DNA from: Bacillus sp. 2205SS5-2
GTDB lineage: Bacteria > Bacillota > Bacilli > Bacillales > Bacillaceae_K
Direction: 5' to 3'
DNA: 46,859 bases
Assembly: GCF_037024155.1 (NCBI RefSeq)
Contig: NZ_JAYKTS010000028.1
Span: 1 to 46,859, forward strand
Below, piece by piece: positions 24,014 through 33,670 of this stretch. The notes beneath the pieces are model-generated. The model worked only from the letters and a program-made list of their open reading frames with translations, was not told the DNA's origin and made no database searches. Within the stretch, counting starts at the first letter, position 1; each line of letters opens with the position of its first letter. The translations under genes were made by a program, and so were the position numbers.

Positions 24014-25102
24014 TTAATTTATTTTCTCATGGTCCTTGCTTTGGACGATAATGTCATACGGTTCATCCTTTAAAATAGCAGAGATATCTTCAGTTTTAAG
24101 AAGATCAATAATCATAGATTCAATACGAGCTCCAAGCATTTTAGCTGCCGGATCAGAGCTTAGAATCGAGGTCATTATTGTTATGTGAAATGGATCGTAT
24201 TTATGACTTACCCCAGTCACCTTAAATTCCTTCTTCGACAAAAGCCCTTCTGTGATAGCAGAGATAATTAGAGATCTTTCATCCTGTTTTGTTACCTCTA
24301 CTCTTACTCTAGTAGCAATACTGGAATAGCCACTATAGTTATTGATATTGGCAACGTCTATCGCCACCCTTTCCACATCCTCATTAATTGATTCGTAGTA
24401 TTCATCTGGCCCCACAATATTAATAAATATGGTCTTTTCTGTTGGATCGGCTTGCACCCTATCAAATTGATAGCCCTCTTGTTTGAGCTCCATTGTCACA
24501 GCATCTTCAAGTAGATTTTTTTCTTTTAATTCTTCCTCATTAAGGACATCTTCACTTTTAGGTTCAAATTGATGAACATTTACCGAATAGGCATCATAGC
24601 CTTTTTCTTTTAAAACTCCCTTTATGCTCTTCTCGATGTCCCCTTTCACTTCATGATAATATTCATCTGAACCCTCGACAGCCACGTCAATCATTTTCTT
24701 AGGATAATAGCTAACTCCTGCAGAAGCAGTGGTATATCCTTTTTCATCAAGCTCATCATTTATTAATTTTAGGATTGATTTGGATTGAAATACGGTACCT
24801 AAATAGGGAATATTCCCCATGACATTCGCCATTGCAGGTGATACAAAAGCCGATCCAATTAGAAGACCGATAAATATCATAAAGCCCATACAAATGGAAG
24901 ATATCTTACTAATTGAACCCATTCTTTTGTATCGAGAAAACAAGTTGGGCTTATTTCTCATTTGCTTTTGGGACTCTATTTTTTCAATATTTGTCAAAAC
25001 ACGATTTTTAACTTCCATTTTTTTCAAACCATTCCATTTGATATGTTCTTCCAATTTTGTTAGGGACTGATCGGCAAAATCGTCATTAAAATGTTTTGGC
25101 AT
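24014..25102 (-). CDS. Anti-sigma factor with DUF4030 domains
   Basis: A 362-residue single-pass membrane protein. The cytosolic segment (1-68, ending KRMGSISKISS) is the probable sigma-binding part; a membrane helix follows (SICMGFMIFIGLLIGSAFVS), then an extracellular region with repeated units of about 70 residues (YYPKKMIDVAVEGSDEYYHE and IFINIVGPDEYYESINEDVE are equivalent positions), as in DUF4030 proteins. It overlaps the ECF sigma gene by 17 bases, so synthesis is coupled. The extracellular repeats probably sense an unknown signal and control release of the sigma factor. Confidence 0.8.
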   Translation of the reverse strand: MPKHFNDDFADQSLTKLEEHIKWNGLKKMEVKNRVLTNIEKIESQKQMRNKPNLFSRYKRMGSISKISSICMGFMIFIGLLIGSAFVSPAMANVMGNIPYLGTVFQSKSILKLINDELDEKGYTTASAGVSYYPKKMIDVAVEGSDEYYHEVKGDIEKSIKGVLKEKGYDAYSVNVHQFEPKSEDVLNEEELKEKNLLEDAVTMELKQEGYQFDRVQADPTEKTIFINIVGPDEYYESINEDVERVAIDVANINNYSGYSSIATRVRVEVTKQDERSLIISAITEGLLSKKEFKVTGVSHKYDPFHITIMTSILSSDPAAKMLGARIESMIIDLLKTEDISAILKDEPYDIIVQSKDHEKIN

Positions 25103-25613
25103 CCAAGAAGCCCTCCTTTATCAATTGTTTTTTTAACATCGGAATCGCCCGGTACATCGTCGATTTCACCTTACTCTCAGACCAACCTAAAATCTTAGCC
25201 GTATCCTCAATTGAAAAACCCTTGATTTTCCTTAAAATAATGACCTTTCGATAATGATCTTTGATTTCACTTAATGCTTGATATAGTTCAGCAGAATTCT
25301 CTTGGATTCTGATCATTTCTTCCGGCAACGGATTAGGGTCTTTTTGCGATACAAATATTTCTTTCATGAGCATCCTAGGCTTACGTTTTCTTATAAAATC
25401 AACCGTTACATTATGCGCTATACTAAATAACCATGTTTTGTCACTGGAATGACGCTTAAATGAGTCATAGTTCTGATAGGATTTTACAAATGTATCATGG
25501 GTCAGATCTTCTGCTTGATGATAATCCTTCACCATCAATAAAATAAAGGTTAAAATCGATTGACTATGTAGATCATACCAATCAGCAATTATTTCTTTTC
25601 TGGTTTCCGACAA
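25086..25613 (-). CDS. ECF RNA polymerase sigma factor
   Basis: 175 residues: region 2 (ILTFILLMVKDYHQAEDLTH, DTFVKSYQNYDSFK, KTWLFSIAHNVTVDFIRKRK) and region 4 (YRKVIILRKIKGFSIEDTAK, SESKVKSTMYRAIPMLKK). It is closer to the SigX/SigW-type branch than to the SigV in this window, but no symbol is justified. TTG start at 25613 behind GAGAGGGGGATACAA. An ECF-type promoter just upstream suggests autoregulation, and the DUF4030 anti-sigma overlaps its 3' end. Confidence 0.87.
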   Translation of the reverse strand: MSETRKEIIADWYDLHSQSILTFILLMVKDYHQAEDLTHDTFVKSYQNYDSFKRHSSDKTWLFSIAHNVTVDFIRKRKPRMLMKEIFVSQKDPNPLPEEMIRIQENSAELYQALSEIKDHYRKVIILRKIKGFSIEDTAKILGWSESKVKSTMYRAIPMLKKQLIKEGFLDAKTF

Positions 25614-25650
25614 TTGTATCCCCCTCTCATTTTTTGATAGTCACTACTTA

Positions 25651-25674
25651 GACGCATTATCAAGAGAAAAGTTC
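25651..25674 (-). promoter_or_regulatory. ECF-type promoter of the second sigma operon
   Basis: Minus strand: GAACTTTT (GAAC at 25674-25671), 16 bases between core elements, CGTCTA (CGTC at 25654-25651), close to the Bacillus ECF consensus AAC/CGTC. Confidence 0.65.
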
Positions 25675-25746
25675 TGATTTATTCCCGATTTTTTCACTTT
25701 TTTTAGAATGTATTAGACGTGATAGAACAGAATCATATACAAATAT

Positions 25747-25780
25747 CCCAATGACTCATTGAAATAAATGAGCCACTGGG
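25747..25780. terminator. Hairpin between the UvrD gene and the sigma operon
   Basis: Arms CCCAATGACTCATT and AATGAGCCACTGGG (25747-25760, 25767-25780) with one internal mismatch zone. No clear U-tract; role uncertain. Confidence 0.4.
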
Positions 25781-25887
25781 ATAGAACAGAGGAAAAGGTC
25801 CTGGAACCATTTTTATCTTTTGCACCATTTATGGATATTGACAAGCGCAAAATGGAATATAGGAACAAATTTGTTACACATCCATTT

Positions 25888-25924
25888 AAAAAAGGGGACA
25901 AGGTGCATGTGTCACCTTGTCCCC
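25888..25924 (-). terminator. Terminator of the NERD-UvrD gene
   Basis: Perfect 12-bp stem GGGGACAAGGTG/CACCTTGTCCCC (25894-25905, 25913-25924), followed on the minus strand by TTTTTT, 10 bases after the stop. Confidence 0.85.
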
Positions 25925-25933
25925 CTTAAACCC

Positions 25934-27850
25934 TTAAGTCCCTTGTCTCTTTTTAATTTTTTCACTATGTTCGATTTCGTTTTTCTCAGCAATAATCTTC
26001 TCAAAATAATTCGTATATTCCGACTGCCCTGAATAAGAAAGGCAGAGATACTCCTTTGCCCTGGTCATGCCAATATATAATAGTGATGCTTCTCTCTCTT
26101 TTTCTTCCTCTAATGAAAACGGCATATTATCGACATTCACAATGAAAACCGCTTGAAAGTCTAGTCCTTTGCTGCTATCGATCGTACTAATACTGACAAA
26201 CTCGTCCGTGCGATTATAAGAACGCTTCGATTCGCTATTTTCCGTAAGCCAGTAAAATGGAATATCTTCCTTCCCAAGCGCCCGCTGCAGGACGGTCACA
26301 TAATTCATCTTATAAGACTTTTTAATCCGGTATAGAATCAGCATTTCCGAATACGGAATTTTCTTTTCTATATGTAGTTTTTTTATCTGTTTACTGACTA
26401 AAGTAGCTTCTTTTAAAAAAGTATCAGTCTTCACAATCGCAGGTTCATGCCCTTTTCGTTTCGTACTTTGCGGTGAAATGATTTCCCCCATCTGTTCATG
26501 TAGGGCAACTTTCGACTTGAGCAATGAATGATTCTGATAAAATTGCCAAGCAAAATTCACAATTTGCTGCGTGTTTCGATAATTGATACTCAACACCTTG
26601 GAACGCCCTTGAAAACTAAGGCCAGTGTCCTGGACATACGATCGTTTTCGTTTATAGATCGATTGTGCACGATCCTCAACCAGCAATAGCGATTTCGTTT
26701 CAGGATTCAACAACTTACTAACAAGGACCAACCATTCCGCCTCAAAATCCTGTCCTTCATCAATCAAAATGGCATCATACATCGGTAAAATCGCCTCACC
26801 GTTATCCAACTTCTCCACGATGGTAGGAATTTGCTTCTCGGATATCTTTAAGTCATGCTTTAACCATGCATGAAAATTAAACACCGATACATGATGGCTC
26901 ATCTTGTCACCATCCTCCGCAATATCGAATAAATTATCCGGCTCATTCATCATCTGATCGATCATTTGTTGAATGCCGCGAGCCAAAGAAATATTGTAGC
27001 AAAGAATCAGTACTTTCCAGTCCGGTCTTTCCTTCGTCAGAAGTTTCGCCCGACTAGCTAAAATAAGGGTTTTTCCGCTCCCAGCGACTCCACGGATTAA
27101 CCGATTCTTATCTCCAAGCTGCTTCGCTAAATTCTCCTGATGCAAGTCCATTGCTTTTATATCATGAAGCGAAAGCAATAATTGATCCTGATAAGGTACT
27201 TTTTGCTTAAACTCCGCAGAAATGCGTACCTCTGGAAACAAATGATAGCGAATCGTATCAATTTCATTTTTCGTCAACGGCTCACGTAAACGATAAGGAA
27301 CCACAAACATATTCAAGATCTTTTCCAGCAAATTCTCTTCAGTAAATGCCTCATGCTCTGGATCAATCTCATCTCTCGTAAAACAAAGATGAGGCTCGAC
27401 AATGGAATATAAACCTTCTTTTATAAAATAGTCCTGCTTTAAACGTGTGAACACCACACCATGTCCATATGGAAACTTTAATTGCGAAGCGTATTTCCCC
27501 TCTAGTTGGATCAGGTTTTTATCTTTTTTTAGCACATCAACTAAATGAAACGTATTGTCACGTGCTTGCTTTAACGGGGACTTCGTTAACATCTGCTCCC
27601 CGTTTGTATTCACAATCGTCCACGTTTCATGATTCAAGCTCATCAACGTAGACTGCGTATAATCTTTGATCTCAAGTACAACTAAGCCTAAATCAGGACC
27701 AATAATCACAAAATCAGGTCGCTTCCCGCGAATCTCTGGCTCGTAATACACGATATAATCATCCGGTAAATAGGTCTTTAACGTTCGAAATAATAATCGT
27801 TCACCCGCAGTAGCCGATGTGCGAATCGTCTCAGGTACAGTATAAGCCAC
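25934..27850 (-). CDS. NERD-domain UvrD-like superfamily 1 helicase
   Basis: 638 residues. Residues 10-110 form a NERD nuclease-related domain (GERLLFRTLK, PDFVIIGPDLGLVVLEIKDY with the D...ExK signature). Then a UvrD/Rep helicase: GVAGSGKTLILASRAKLL (Walker A, near 255), DAILIDEGQDFEAEWL (Walker B), QSIYKRKR (motif III), LSINYRNTQQIV (motif IV), ISTIDSSKGLDFQAVFIVNV (motif V) and LLYIGMTRAKEYL (motif VI). It probably unwinds and may cut DNA or RNA; such fusions occur in Bacillus genomes and in defence contexts. Start GTG 27850 behind GGAGTGGTA. A TATAAT -10 box lies at 27890-27885. Confidence 0.9.
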   Translation of the reverse strand: MAYTVPETIRTSATAGERLLFRTLKTYLPDDYIVYYEPEIRGKRPDFVIIGPDLGLVVLEIKDYTQSTLMSLNHETWTIVNTNGEQMLTKSPLKQARDNTFHLVDVLKKDKNLIQLEGKYASQLKFPYGHGVVFTRLKQDYFIKEGLYSIVEPHLCFTRDEIDPEHEAFTEENLLEKILNMFVVPYRLREPLTKNEIDTIRYHLFPEVRISAEFKQKVPYQDQLLLSLHDIKAMDLHQENLAKQLGDKNRLIRGVAGSGKTLILASRAKLLTKERPDWKVLILCYNISLARGIQQMIDQMMNEPDNLFDIAEDGDKMSHHVSVFNFHAWLKHDLKISEKQIPTIVEKLDNGEAILPMYDAILIDEGQDFEAEWLVLVSKLLNPETKSLLLVEDRAQSIYKRKRSYVQDTGLSFQGRSKVLSINYRNTQQIVNFAWQFYQNHSLLKSKVALHEQMGEIISPQSTKRKGHEPAIVKTDTFLKEATLVSKQIKKLHIEKKIPYSEMLILYRIKKSYKMNYVTVLQRALGKEDIPFYWLTENSESKRSYNRTDEFVSISTIDSSKGLDFQAVFIVNVDNMPFSLEEEKEREASLLYIGMTRAKEYLCLSYSGQSEYTNYFEKIIAEKNEIEHSEKIKKRQGT

Positions 27851-28065
27851 ACTACCACTCCATCACATATTGTCATTATCATCCATTATACTATAAAAAT
27901 AGTTAAAATTCGGTAAAAACATATAATGCACTTTACCTACACATCTACTGAAAAGCTACCATTGAGCAATAGGTTACATGTCGATATCTAGAAAGCTGTT
28001 TTCTAAAGGATGGAATATGGTAAAATTCAGTAGAAAGAAATTCAAACCAATGGAGGTAGCAAAGT

Positions 28066-28395
28066 ATGCAATTACTAGAATAGGAAAAAGACGATATTCA
28101 AGGAACCGTTGATATGCTAGATGAGTTGATCGTCGCAAACACGTTAATAGAGGCATTCCTCCATAACAAAGATGTGGATACGATTAAAACCAACGATCCC
28201 ATAAACCTATGTAAAATAAAATTAATGGGAGAATATCACGGAATCCTAATCCGGGACTTTCAAGAAGAATTAGAAGATGCCGAAATGTATTTACTCACAT
28301 GGGATAGCGAAGCTTCTGACGGTGGAGAAATGGTAAAAATCAATGAATTTGTCCTGGAGAAGATTGCTCGGGGAACTTTGTTTACCGGTGAGTGA
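28066..28395 (+). pseudogene. Small acidic protein with TAG at codon 6 (or a shorter gene from 28114)
   Basis: ATGGAGGTAGCAAAGT directs initiation at ATG 28066 and the frame reads MQLLE, TAG (28081-28083), EKDDIQGTVDMLDELIVANT and on through EYHGILIRDFQEELEDAEMY to TGA. The segment between the TAG and the next ATG (28114) is clearly coding in character, so the normal protein is about 109 residues and the amber codon is a recent change; reinitiation at 28114 (93 residues) lacks a good ribosome site. No family recognised; it is acidic and mostly helical. Confidence 0.55.
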
Positions 28396-28476
28396 GAAAG
28401 TTCTTAAATGAAAAGGAACCACCCATCAATACATACGATTTGAATTTTATGAATGAATTTGATTATGGAGGAAACA

Positions 28477-28872
28477 ATGAAAAAAACCATTCAAGTAGTC
28501 GCAGCCATAATAGAAAACGACAAAAAGGAAATCCTCTGTGCACTAAGATCACCACACATGTCGATCCCAAATCAATGGGAGTTTCCTGGTGGAAAAGTAG
28601 AGAAAAGTGAAGACTTATACTCCGCATTGGTACGGGAAATTCAAGAAGAATTAGGATGCACAATTGAACCGATTGATTTATTTAACGACATCGTCCATGA
28701 GTATGATACCTTTATTATTAATCTCATTGCTATTAAATGCTGGTTACAGGATGGCACACCAGTAGCAAACGAACATTCTAGTCTTATTTGGTTAAAAAGG
28801 GAGAATCTTAGCTCGTTAAAATGGGCTCCGGCTGATATTCCTGCGGTTGAGCAGTTAATGAATGAAAAATAG
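28477..28872 (+). CDS. Nudix hydrolase, MutT/8-oxo-dGTPase type
   Basis: 131 residues with a complete Nudix box: GGKVEKSEDLYSALVREIQE followed by ELGC, fitting Gx5Ex7REuxEExG. The N-terminus (TIQVVAAIIENDKKEILCAL, PNQWEFPGGK) matches the (deoxy)nucleoside triphosphate pyrophosphohydrolases that clean the nucleotide pool. Start ATG 28477 is set by TATGGAGGAAACA; an in-frame ATG at 28453 has no site. The stop TAG lies at the edge of a large inverted repeat. Confidence 0.9.
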   Translation: MKKTIQVVAAIIENDKKEILCALRSPHMSIPNQWEFPGGKVEKSEDLYSALVREIQEELGCTIEPIDLFNDIVHEYDTFIINLIAIKCWLQDGTPVANEHSSLIWLKRENLSSLKWAPADIPAVEQLMNEK

Positions 28873-29039
28873 ACTTCTTTGAGTAGGAGGCCACTGAAAA
28901 AGTGCTCACTTTGAACAATTAGCAGGTATTTTCATCAACATACAGTAAATAAAAGGAGTTAACTATCTACATATAGTAGGTAATTAACTCCTATTTTCCT
29001 TTAATTACACTTTTTCAGTGCCCTCCTGAGTAGAAGTCT
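28871..29039. repeat. Nested inverted repeat between two convergent genes
   Basis: Outer arms of about 32 bp (28871-28904 and 29008-29039) share AGACTTCT, AGGAGG and CACTGAAAAAGTG; an inner perfect or near-perfect hairpin (28955-28970, 28976-28991) lies in the middle, followed by a T-rich run. It can act as a bidirectional terminator for the Nudix gene and the helicase gene. The CACTGAAAAAGTG ends also resemble IS1182-type termini, so it may be a MITE. Confidence 0.6.
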
Positions 29040-29111
29040 TTTTTTCTAATCTTAAATAAATGAATACTACCCTTAATTAACTGTATTGCATCTTTCATTT
29101 TGTTTAAACAA

Positions 29112-32000
29112 TTAATTTTCAGTCAAATAATGATAAAGATGATGTTCAATTGGATCATTTAGATGTAAATTCATTGTCACAACCGGAATTTTTTTACCAT
29201 TTTTATCTAACATAGAAGATTGCTCTATACTTTCCTGGTCTGGTTTTGCCATTCCTAAATAATAAAATTCTGTCCCCTCGTCATCATCCTTTTTCACAAA
29301 AACATGAAGATCTCTTCCTTCTTTTTCACAGTCAATAATCTTACGTACTTCCTTAGATTCCAGCGTTCGGTTACTACGTGTATACCATTTTAGTACTTCT
29401 TGATTCAAAAATTCGTCTCCGTAATTAACACTGGACTCTACTTCTTCCCCTTTATGATAAGTGACAAATATGGGGCGGGTTCCATGCTTCGGCTTATAGC
29501 CATACATTGTCGAGCTCTCGTCATTCTCCCAATTTAACAGTTTGCAAACATCCTTCCTTGAATACTTCTGAAAGGGAGTTAATGGTCGACTACTATTGTA
29601 TCTCTTTGCCTTTTCCTCAGCTGTCTTGAGCAAGTCTACCACCAAGAGGCGAAAATACGGCTTTTGTAAAAGGGCTTGTACTACTTCCTCATTCAACATG
29701 TACTTCTCGCTGTCCACACTTATCAAAGGCTTCTCGCCGTATTTTTTACGAACGGATTGTGAAAAAAAAGATAATTCTACAATTCTTTGAACAGATGCTA
29801 ATGTCTCTTTCCCAAATTGGCAATTGTTTTGTTCAAGAGAACGAATATATTCTTCTTTTTGCACTCTCCTGTTGTCTAGTAACAACTGCATTAAGATTAG
29901 CTCATGTCTTCTTTTGCCGTTTAAGACTTCTTGTGAAAGCATCGTTAATACATACTGCTCATAATCGCTTAAATCTGGAACGTCTTCCTTTACCTTTTTC
30001 AGAAACGTGTAGTAATTCCCATGTTCTTTAACGATGATTTCTGGATCCAGCGAATGTTGTTCAATATAATCATAGAGAAATGGAACTCGGCCAATTCGAT
30101 TTTTTAATTCCTGATAGGTATCTCGTAAAATCTTTAGAGAGCTTAGTTTGCTATCATTAATTGCGTTGAAAATTTGTTTCTTTGCAATCTCCTCAAAATT
30201 AATAGTTGAGACTCCTTTAATATAACTCGTATCTTTGGTTTTTCGACGAATATTATCCTTGTTCTGTGATCTATCTCCTGAAAGAGCAACGGGAATTAGA
30301 TAGTTATTTTTATAATTCCCAATGAAATCAATCACCGTAACATAATCTTTGGTTTTATTTTTACGCAGACCACGTCCAAGCTGTTGAATAAAAATGATAC
30401 TTGATTGTGTCTGCCTCAGCATGACGACCTGGTTGACACTAGGGATATCAATTCCTTCATTAAAAATATCGACGGTTAAAATATAATCCAACTTTCCATC
30501 TTCCAACTGATCCACTCGCGATAGCCGTTCTTCTTGAGTATTGTCACCAGTCAAAGCGACTGTGTTCAATCCTTTTTTATTTAATTCAAGTGACAATTTC
30601 TTAGCCTCATCTTTCCGACTACAAAACATAAGACCACGAACTTTTTCACCAGAATAGCCATAGTAATTGACCTTCTCTAGAATATGGTCCACTCTCTCCT
30701 CGGTAACAAGTTTAGACAGCTCCACCGCATCATCAATGAGTTTTCCATCTATTTCAAATTCCTTTACTCCAAAGTAGTGAAACGGACAAAGCATATCTTC
30801 TTCTAATGCTTCTTGTAGCCGAATTTCATAGGCAATATTATAGTCAAATAGTTCATAAACATTAAAATCATCCGTCCGTTCCGGTGTCGCCGTCATCCCC
30901 ATCATAACTTCTGGAGTAAAATAGTTGATCACCCTTTGATACGAATTAGCTCCAGCTCGGTGGACCTCATCAACAAGAATATAATCAAAATCAGTCGGAT
31001 CGAATGACGAGAGTACGGCTTCTTTTGATAATGTTTGAATAGTAGTAAATAAATACCGTCTATCCGTTTGCTTCGAATTCCCTGACAGGATCCCAAAATC
31101 CTCTTCGACACCACCAAGCAATTTAAGATAGTCTGATTTAGCCTTTTGTAAAATCTGTTCTCGATGCACTATAAATAACATACGTTTTGGTTTTACCCTT
31201 CTAACATCGAAAGCAGATAGGAATGTTTTACCTGTACCGGTAGCTGAAATAACAAGCCCTTTTGTTTTCCCCGCATCACGTACAGCTTGTATACTTTCCA
31301 AAGCAGAAGTCTGCATCATATTTGGCTGAATTTCAAGCGCATCTTTAATAGAGTTCGCCTGATAATCTTCAGGAAATTCCACAATTTTGTTCATCTCATG
31401 TTTAAGAGTATTTTCAGTGTACACTTTTTCATATTCATCGATCCAACCTGAACTTAAAACAAGAGACTGCCCCCAAACATCATCAAACTGATCGAAAAAA
31501 TTAGAAATAATCTCCCCGTTCTCATGTGAAGTTAATTTCACATTCCATTCATAGTTCAGTTTCAGCGCGTGTGCCGTTAAATTCGAACTTCCAACGATAA
31601 GAGAATAATGATCCTTCTGTTTAAAAATATAACCCTTTGAATGAAACCCTTTTAAGTTGGTTATTCGAACATCTAGATTTTTAATCTTTAACAACTCTCT
31701 AAATACCTTAGGCTGATTAAATTGCAGAAAGGTAGAAGTCAGGATTCTTCCCTTAACCCCTTTATTCTATAAGTCCCATAAATGTGATTTTAGTGTAGCA
31801 AGACCACTCTCCGTTATAAATGCAACTGAGAAAAAGAAATCCTCACAATGATCCAATTCCTCTAGAAGTGGCGTTAAGATATCTTCATTTTGTCTATAAT
31901 TATTTACAAGTAGCCTAGGTTGATAATTTCCTGTTCGTGTATGCTTACGATCTACAAATCCTTTATATAAAGATTCCTTTAAGCTTTCAATAATACTCAT
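29112..32000 (-). pseudogene. PLD/DEAD-box/DUF3427 helicase, one in-frame TAG
   Basis: Starting at ATG 32000 (MSIIESLKESLYKGFVDRKH) the frame runs to SHLWDL, TAG 31767-31769, then NKGVKGRILTSTFLQFNQPK and on without further stops to 29112, about 962 codons. Domains: phospholipase D-like nuclease (HSKGYIF ... GSSNLTAHAL), SF2 helicase (ATGTGKT, VDEVHRAG, GMTATPERTD, QQLGRGLRKNKTKDYVTVID) and a C-terminal DUF3427 module (YGYKPKHGTRPIFVTYH ... EFYYLGMAKPD). Such proteins are suspected DNA repair or defence enzymes. One CAG-to-TAG type change explains the break; restart at the TTG in ELLKIKN would drop most of the PLD domain. Confidence 0.85.
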
Positions 32001-32197
32001 GTAATCAGCACCAATCATTAAATTCATATGTAAATATTGTAAAACGAAATGCGTCGATTGTCTATGACTCCCTAGTTGGTATGTTGGTTACGTCATTCTT
32101 TGAGGAGAAAGGATAGTACCTCATTCCTTTCCTCCAGCCGATGTATAAATATGAACTGATTACTCCCCACACGCAATACTAACTATTAATTATAAAA

Positions 32198-32676
32198 CTA
32201 AGAAGGATTATCCTTACTAACTAACTTTAACTTCTCCCTCAACCGTACCTCTTCCCCACTCCCAGTCGTCTTCATTCTGATAATTGGAATCTCATACTTT
32301 TTCAGTATTTCATCCTTCATAACATCCCGTTTCATCTGATTCGGATTATTTTCATGATAAGCATGTCCATCGACTTCTACAATCAACACAGGCAGTTTAT
32401 CTAGTCTATTAAAGATGACGAAATCAGCGTGAGTGAGAATGTTCATGGCATAAGTTGCCTCTTCTTTCGATAGCTTTGATCGGTAGTCTTAAAGGCAGAG
32501 TACCAGAGGGACTGTCCCCCTGGTACTCTAATTCTATAGTTCTTTTTAACTCTTTTAAAACGCCAAGCATCTCGGTACAGTTCGACAATACTGCGCTTAG
32601 CTATCCAGCTTAGATTTCGTTCAACTTTTGAGTCGCCATCATAACAAGAGGAAATATCCCCCGTTCTCCGATCCAC
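32198..32676 (-). pseudogene. Remnant of a DUF2726 nuclease-type protein
   Basis: The C-terminal frame (32198-32446 and upstream codons) reads KLSKEEATYAMNILTHADFV, IFNRLDKLPVLIVEVDGHAY, HENN, the DUF2726 fold related to restriction-type nucleases, where D-VxExD-G would bind metal. Upstream coding sense (32530-32676) is in another frame, and a GGGACTGTCCC palindrome sits between the pieces. At least one frameshift near 32487. Typically this domain ends large SF1 helicases, so most of the gene is lost. Confidence 0.6.
32497..32529. repeat. Second copy of the GGGACTGTCCC palindrome
   Basis: Arms AGAGTACCAG and CTGGTACTCT enclose AGGGGGACAGTCCCT (minus-strand sense). Nearly identical to 17043-17074, here inserted inside a coding remnant. 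Confidence 0.7.
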
Positions 32677-32830
32677 TATTTTCTAAGAACTATAATCCCA
32701 TTTGCTTATTCAAATGCTTTTACTAACTATATAACACTGGTACCTTGACCAGTTTCTGAATTATTTATAAATATTTGGTGGGCCGAGGAGCCTGTTCCCC
32801 TGTCCCTGGTACCATTACAGGAATCTCTCC

Positions 32831-33070
32831 CTATTCTTTTTGTAGTTCTTTTTTCTCCATTATGACTAGCAAAATAAATTTGATAATAGCCCAAAAAGAA
32901 AAAAATAATAACAAGAAAAATAAAAACCAAACCTGAGTATAATTTGGACCGTCCCCAATCGGTCCAACCTTTGGTTTATAACCATTATAGACAATGATAC
33001 TCCCCCAAATAATAAAACTAACTGCGAATAAGATGTATAAATATTTCCCTTTCGTCCCTAGTTTCCCCAT
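32831..33070 (-). CDS. Small two-helix membrane protein
   Basis: 79 residues: MGKLGTKGKYLYILFAVSFI then a membrane helix, a short outside loop with Pro/Gly (KPKVGPIGDGPNYTQ), a second long helix (WFLFFLLLFFSFWAIIKFIL) and a charged tail EKKELQKE. AGGAGAGGTGAAT precedes ATG 33070. Function unknown; the degenerate palindrome at 32780-32815 follows it. Confidence 0.6.
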   Translation of the reverse strand: MGKLGTKGKYLYILFAVSFIIWGSIIVYNGYKPKVGPIGDGPNYTQVWFLFFLLLFFSFWAIIKFILLVIMEKKELQKE

Positions 33071-33213
33071 ATTCACCTCTCCTCAACAGGTGCCTGTCGC
33101 TCCTCGAAATTTCTTGTTTCACAGCAATGTTTCACGGCTCATCATCTAATTAATCATAGATGAATTTTTCATTGAGTGATTGACCTTTTTGCTATTTGAC
33201 CCCAACTCTTAAG

Positions 33214-33234
33214 AAAAAGGGACTGTCCCTTTTT
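33214..33234. repeat. Core palindrome of the GGGACTGTCCC family
   Basis: AAAAAGGGA/TCCCTTTTT arms, 9 bp each, with a three-base loop (CTG). Confidence 0.5.
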
Positions 33235-33310
33235 CCCTCCCCAATAAACCTTGGAGATTGATTTTCCTTCTTAAACTCTTATTTCCCTATTAATAGTCCA
33301 ATATACGAGC

Positions 33311-33508
33311 TTAAACATGACACAAACATAAACGAAAATGAAAAAAGAGCATTAGGGTAATTAAAGTCAGCGCAGTTAAAACACCCGAATTAATAAACAT
33401 GGCCGCAATCACATGATCGGCACTTCCTGCAAGAGCCTTAATGAGTTTCGTCGTGATAACACGATGGGAGAACTCTCGATACACCTCTAAAAATTGTTGT
33501 TTATTCAC
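33311..33508 (-). CDS. Small hypothetical protein with one membrane helix
   Basis: 65 residues from GTG 33508 (NKQQFLEVYREFSHRVITTK), helix VIAAMFINSGVLTALTLITL, ending FRLCLCHV. GAGGTGAAAAAA precedes the start. Low complexity at the C-terminus and lack of homology signals leave doubt. Confidence 0.45.
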   Translation of the reverse strand: MNKQQFLEVYREFSHRVITTKLIKALAGSADHVIAAMFINSGVLTALTLITLMLFFHFRLCLCHV

Positions 33509-33631
33509 TTTTTTCACCTCAGTCCAAACGATAAAGAATGGACCAAGTCAACAGTCAATAAAAAAGTTTAATGATTATTCCACTAACTCAGAACCGGGAA
33601 AGGTTACTCGTTTGCTGGTGACTTAGCTTAA

Positions 33632-33670
33632 AAAAACTATCCAAAAAACAGTGGTTTTTGGATAGTTTTT
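33632..33670. terminator. Strong bidirectional terminator hairpin
   Basis: Perfect 16-bp arms AAAAACTATCCAAAAA and TTTTTGGATAGTTTTT with a 7-base loop. No gene was found on the plus side, so it may serve a lost gene. Confidence 0.6.
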
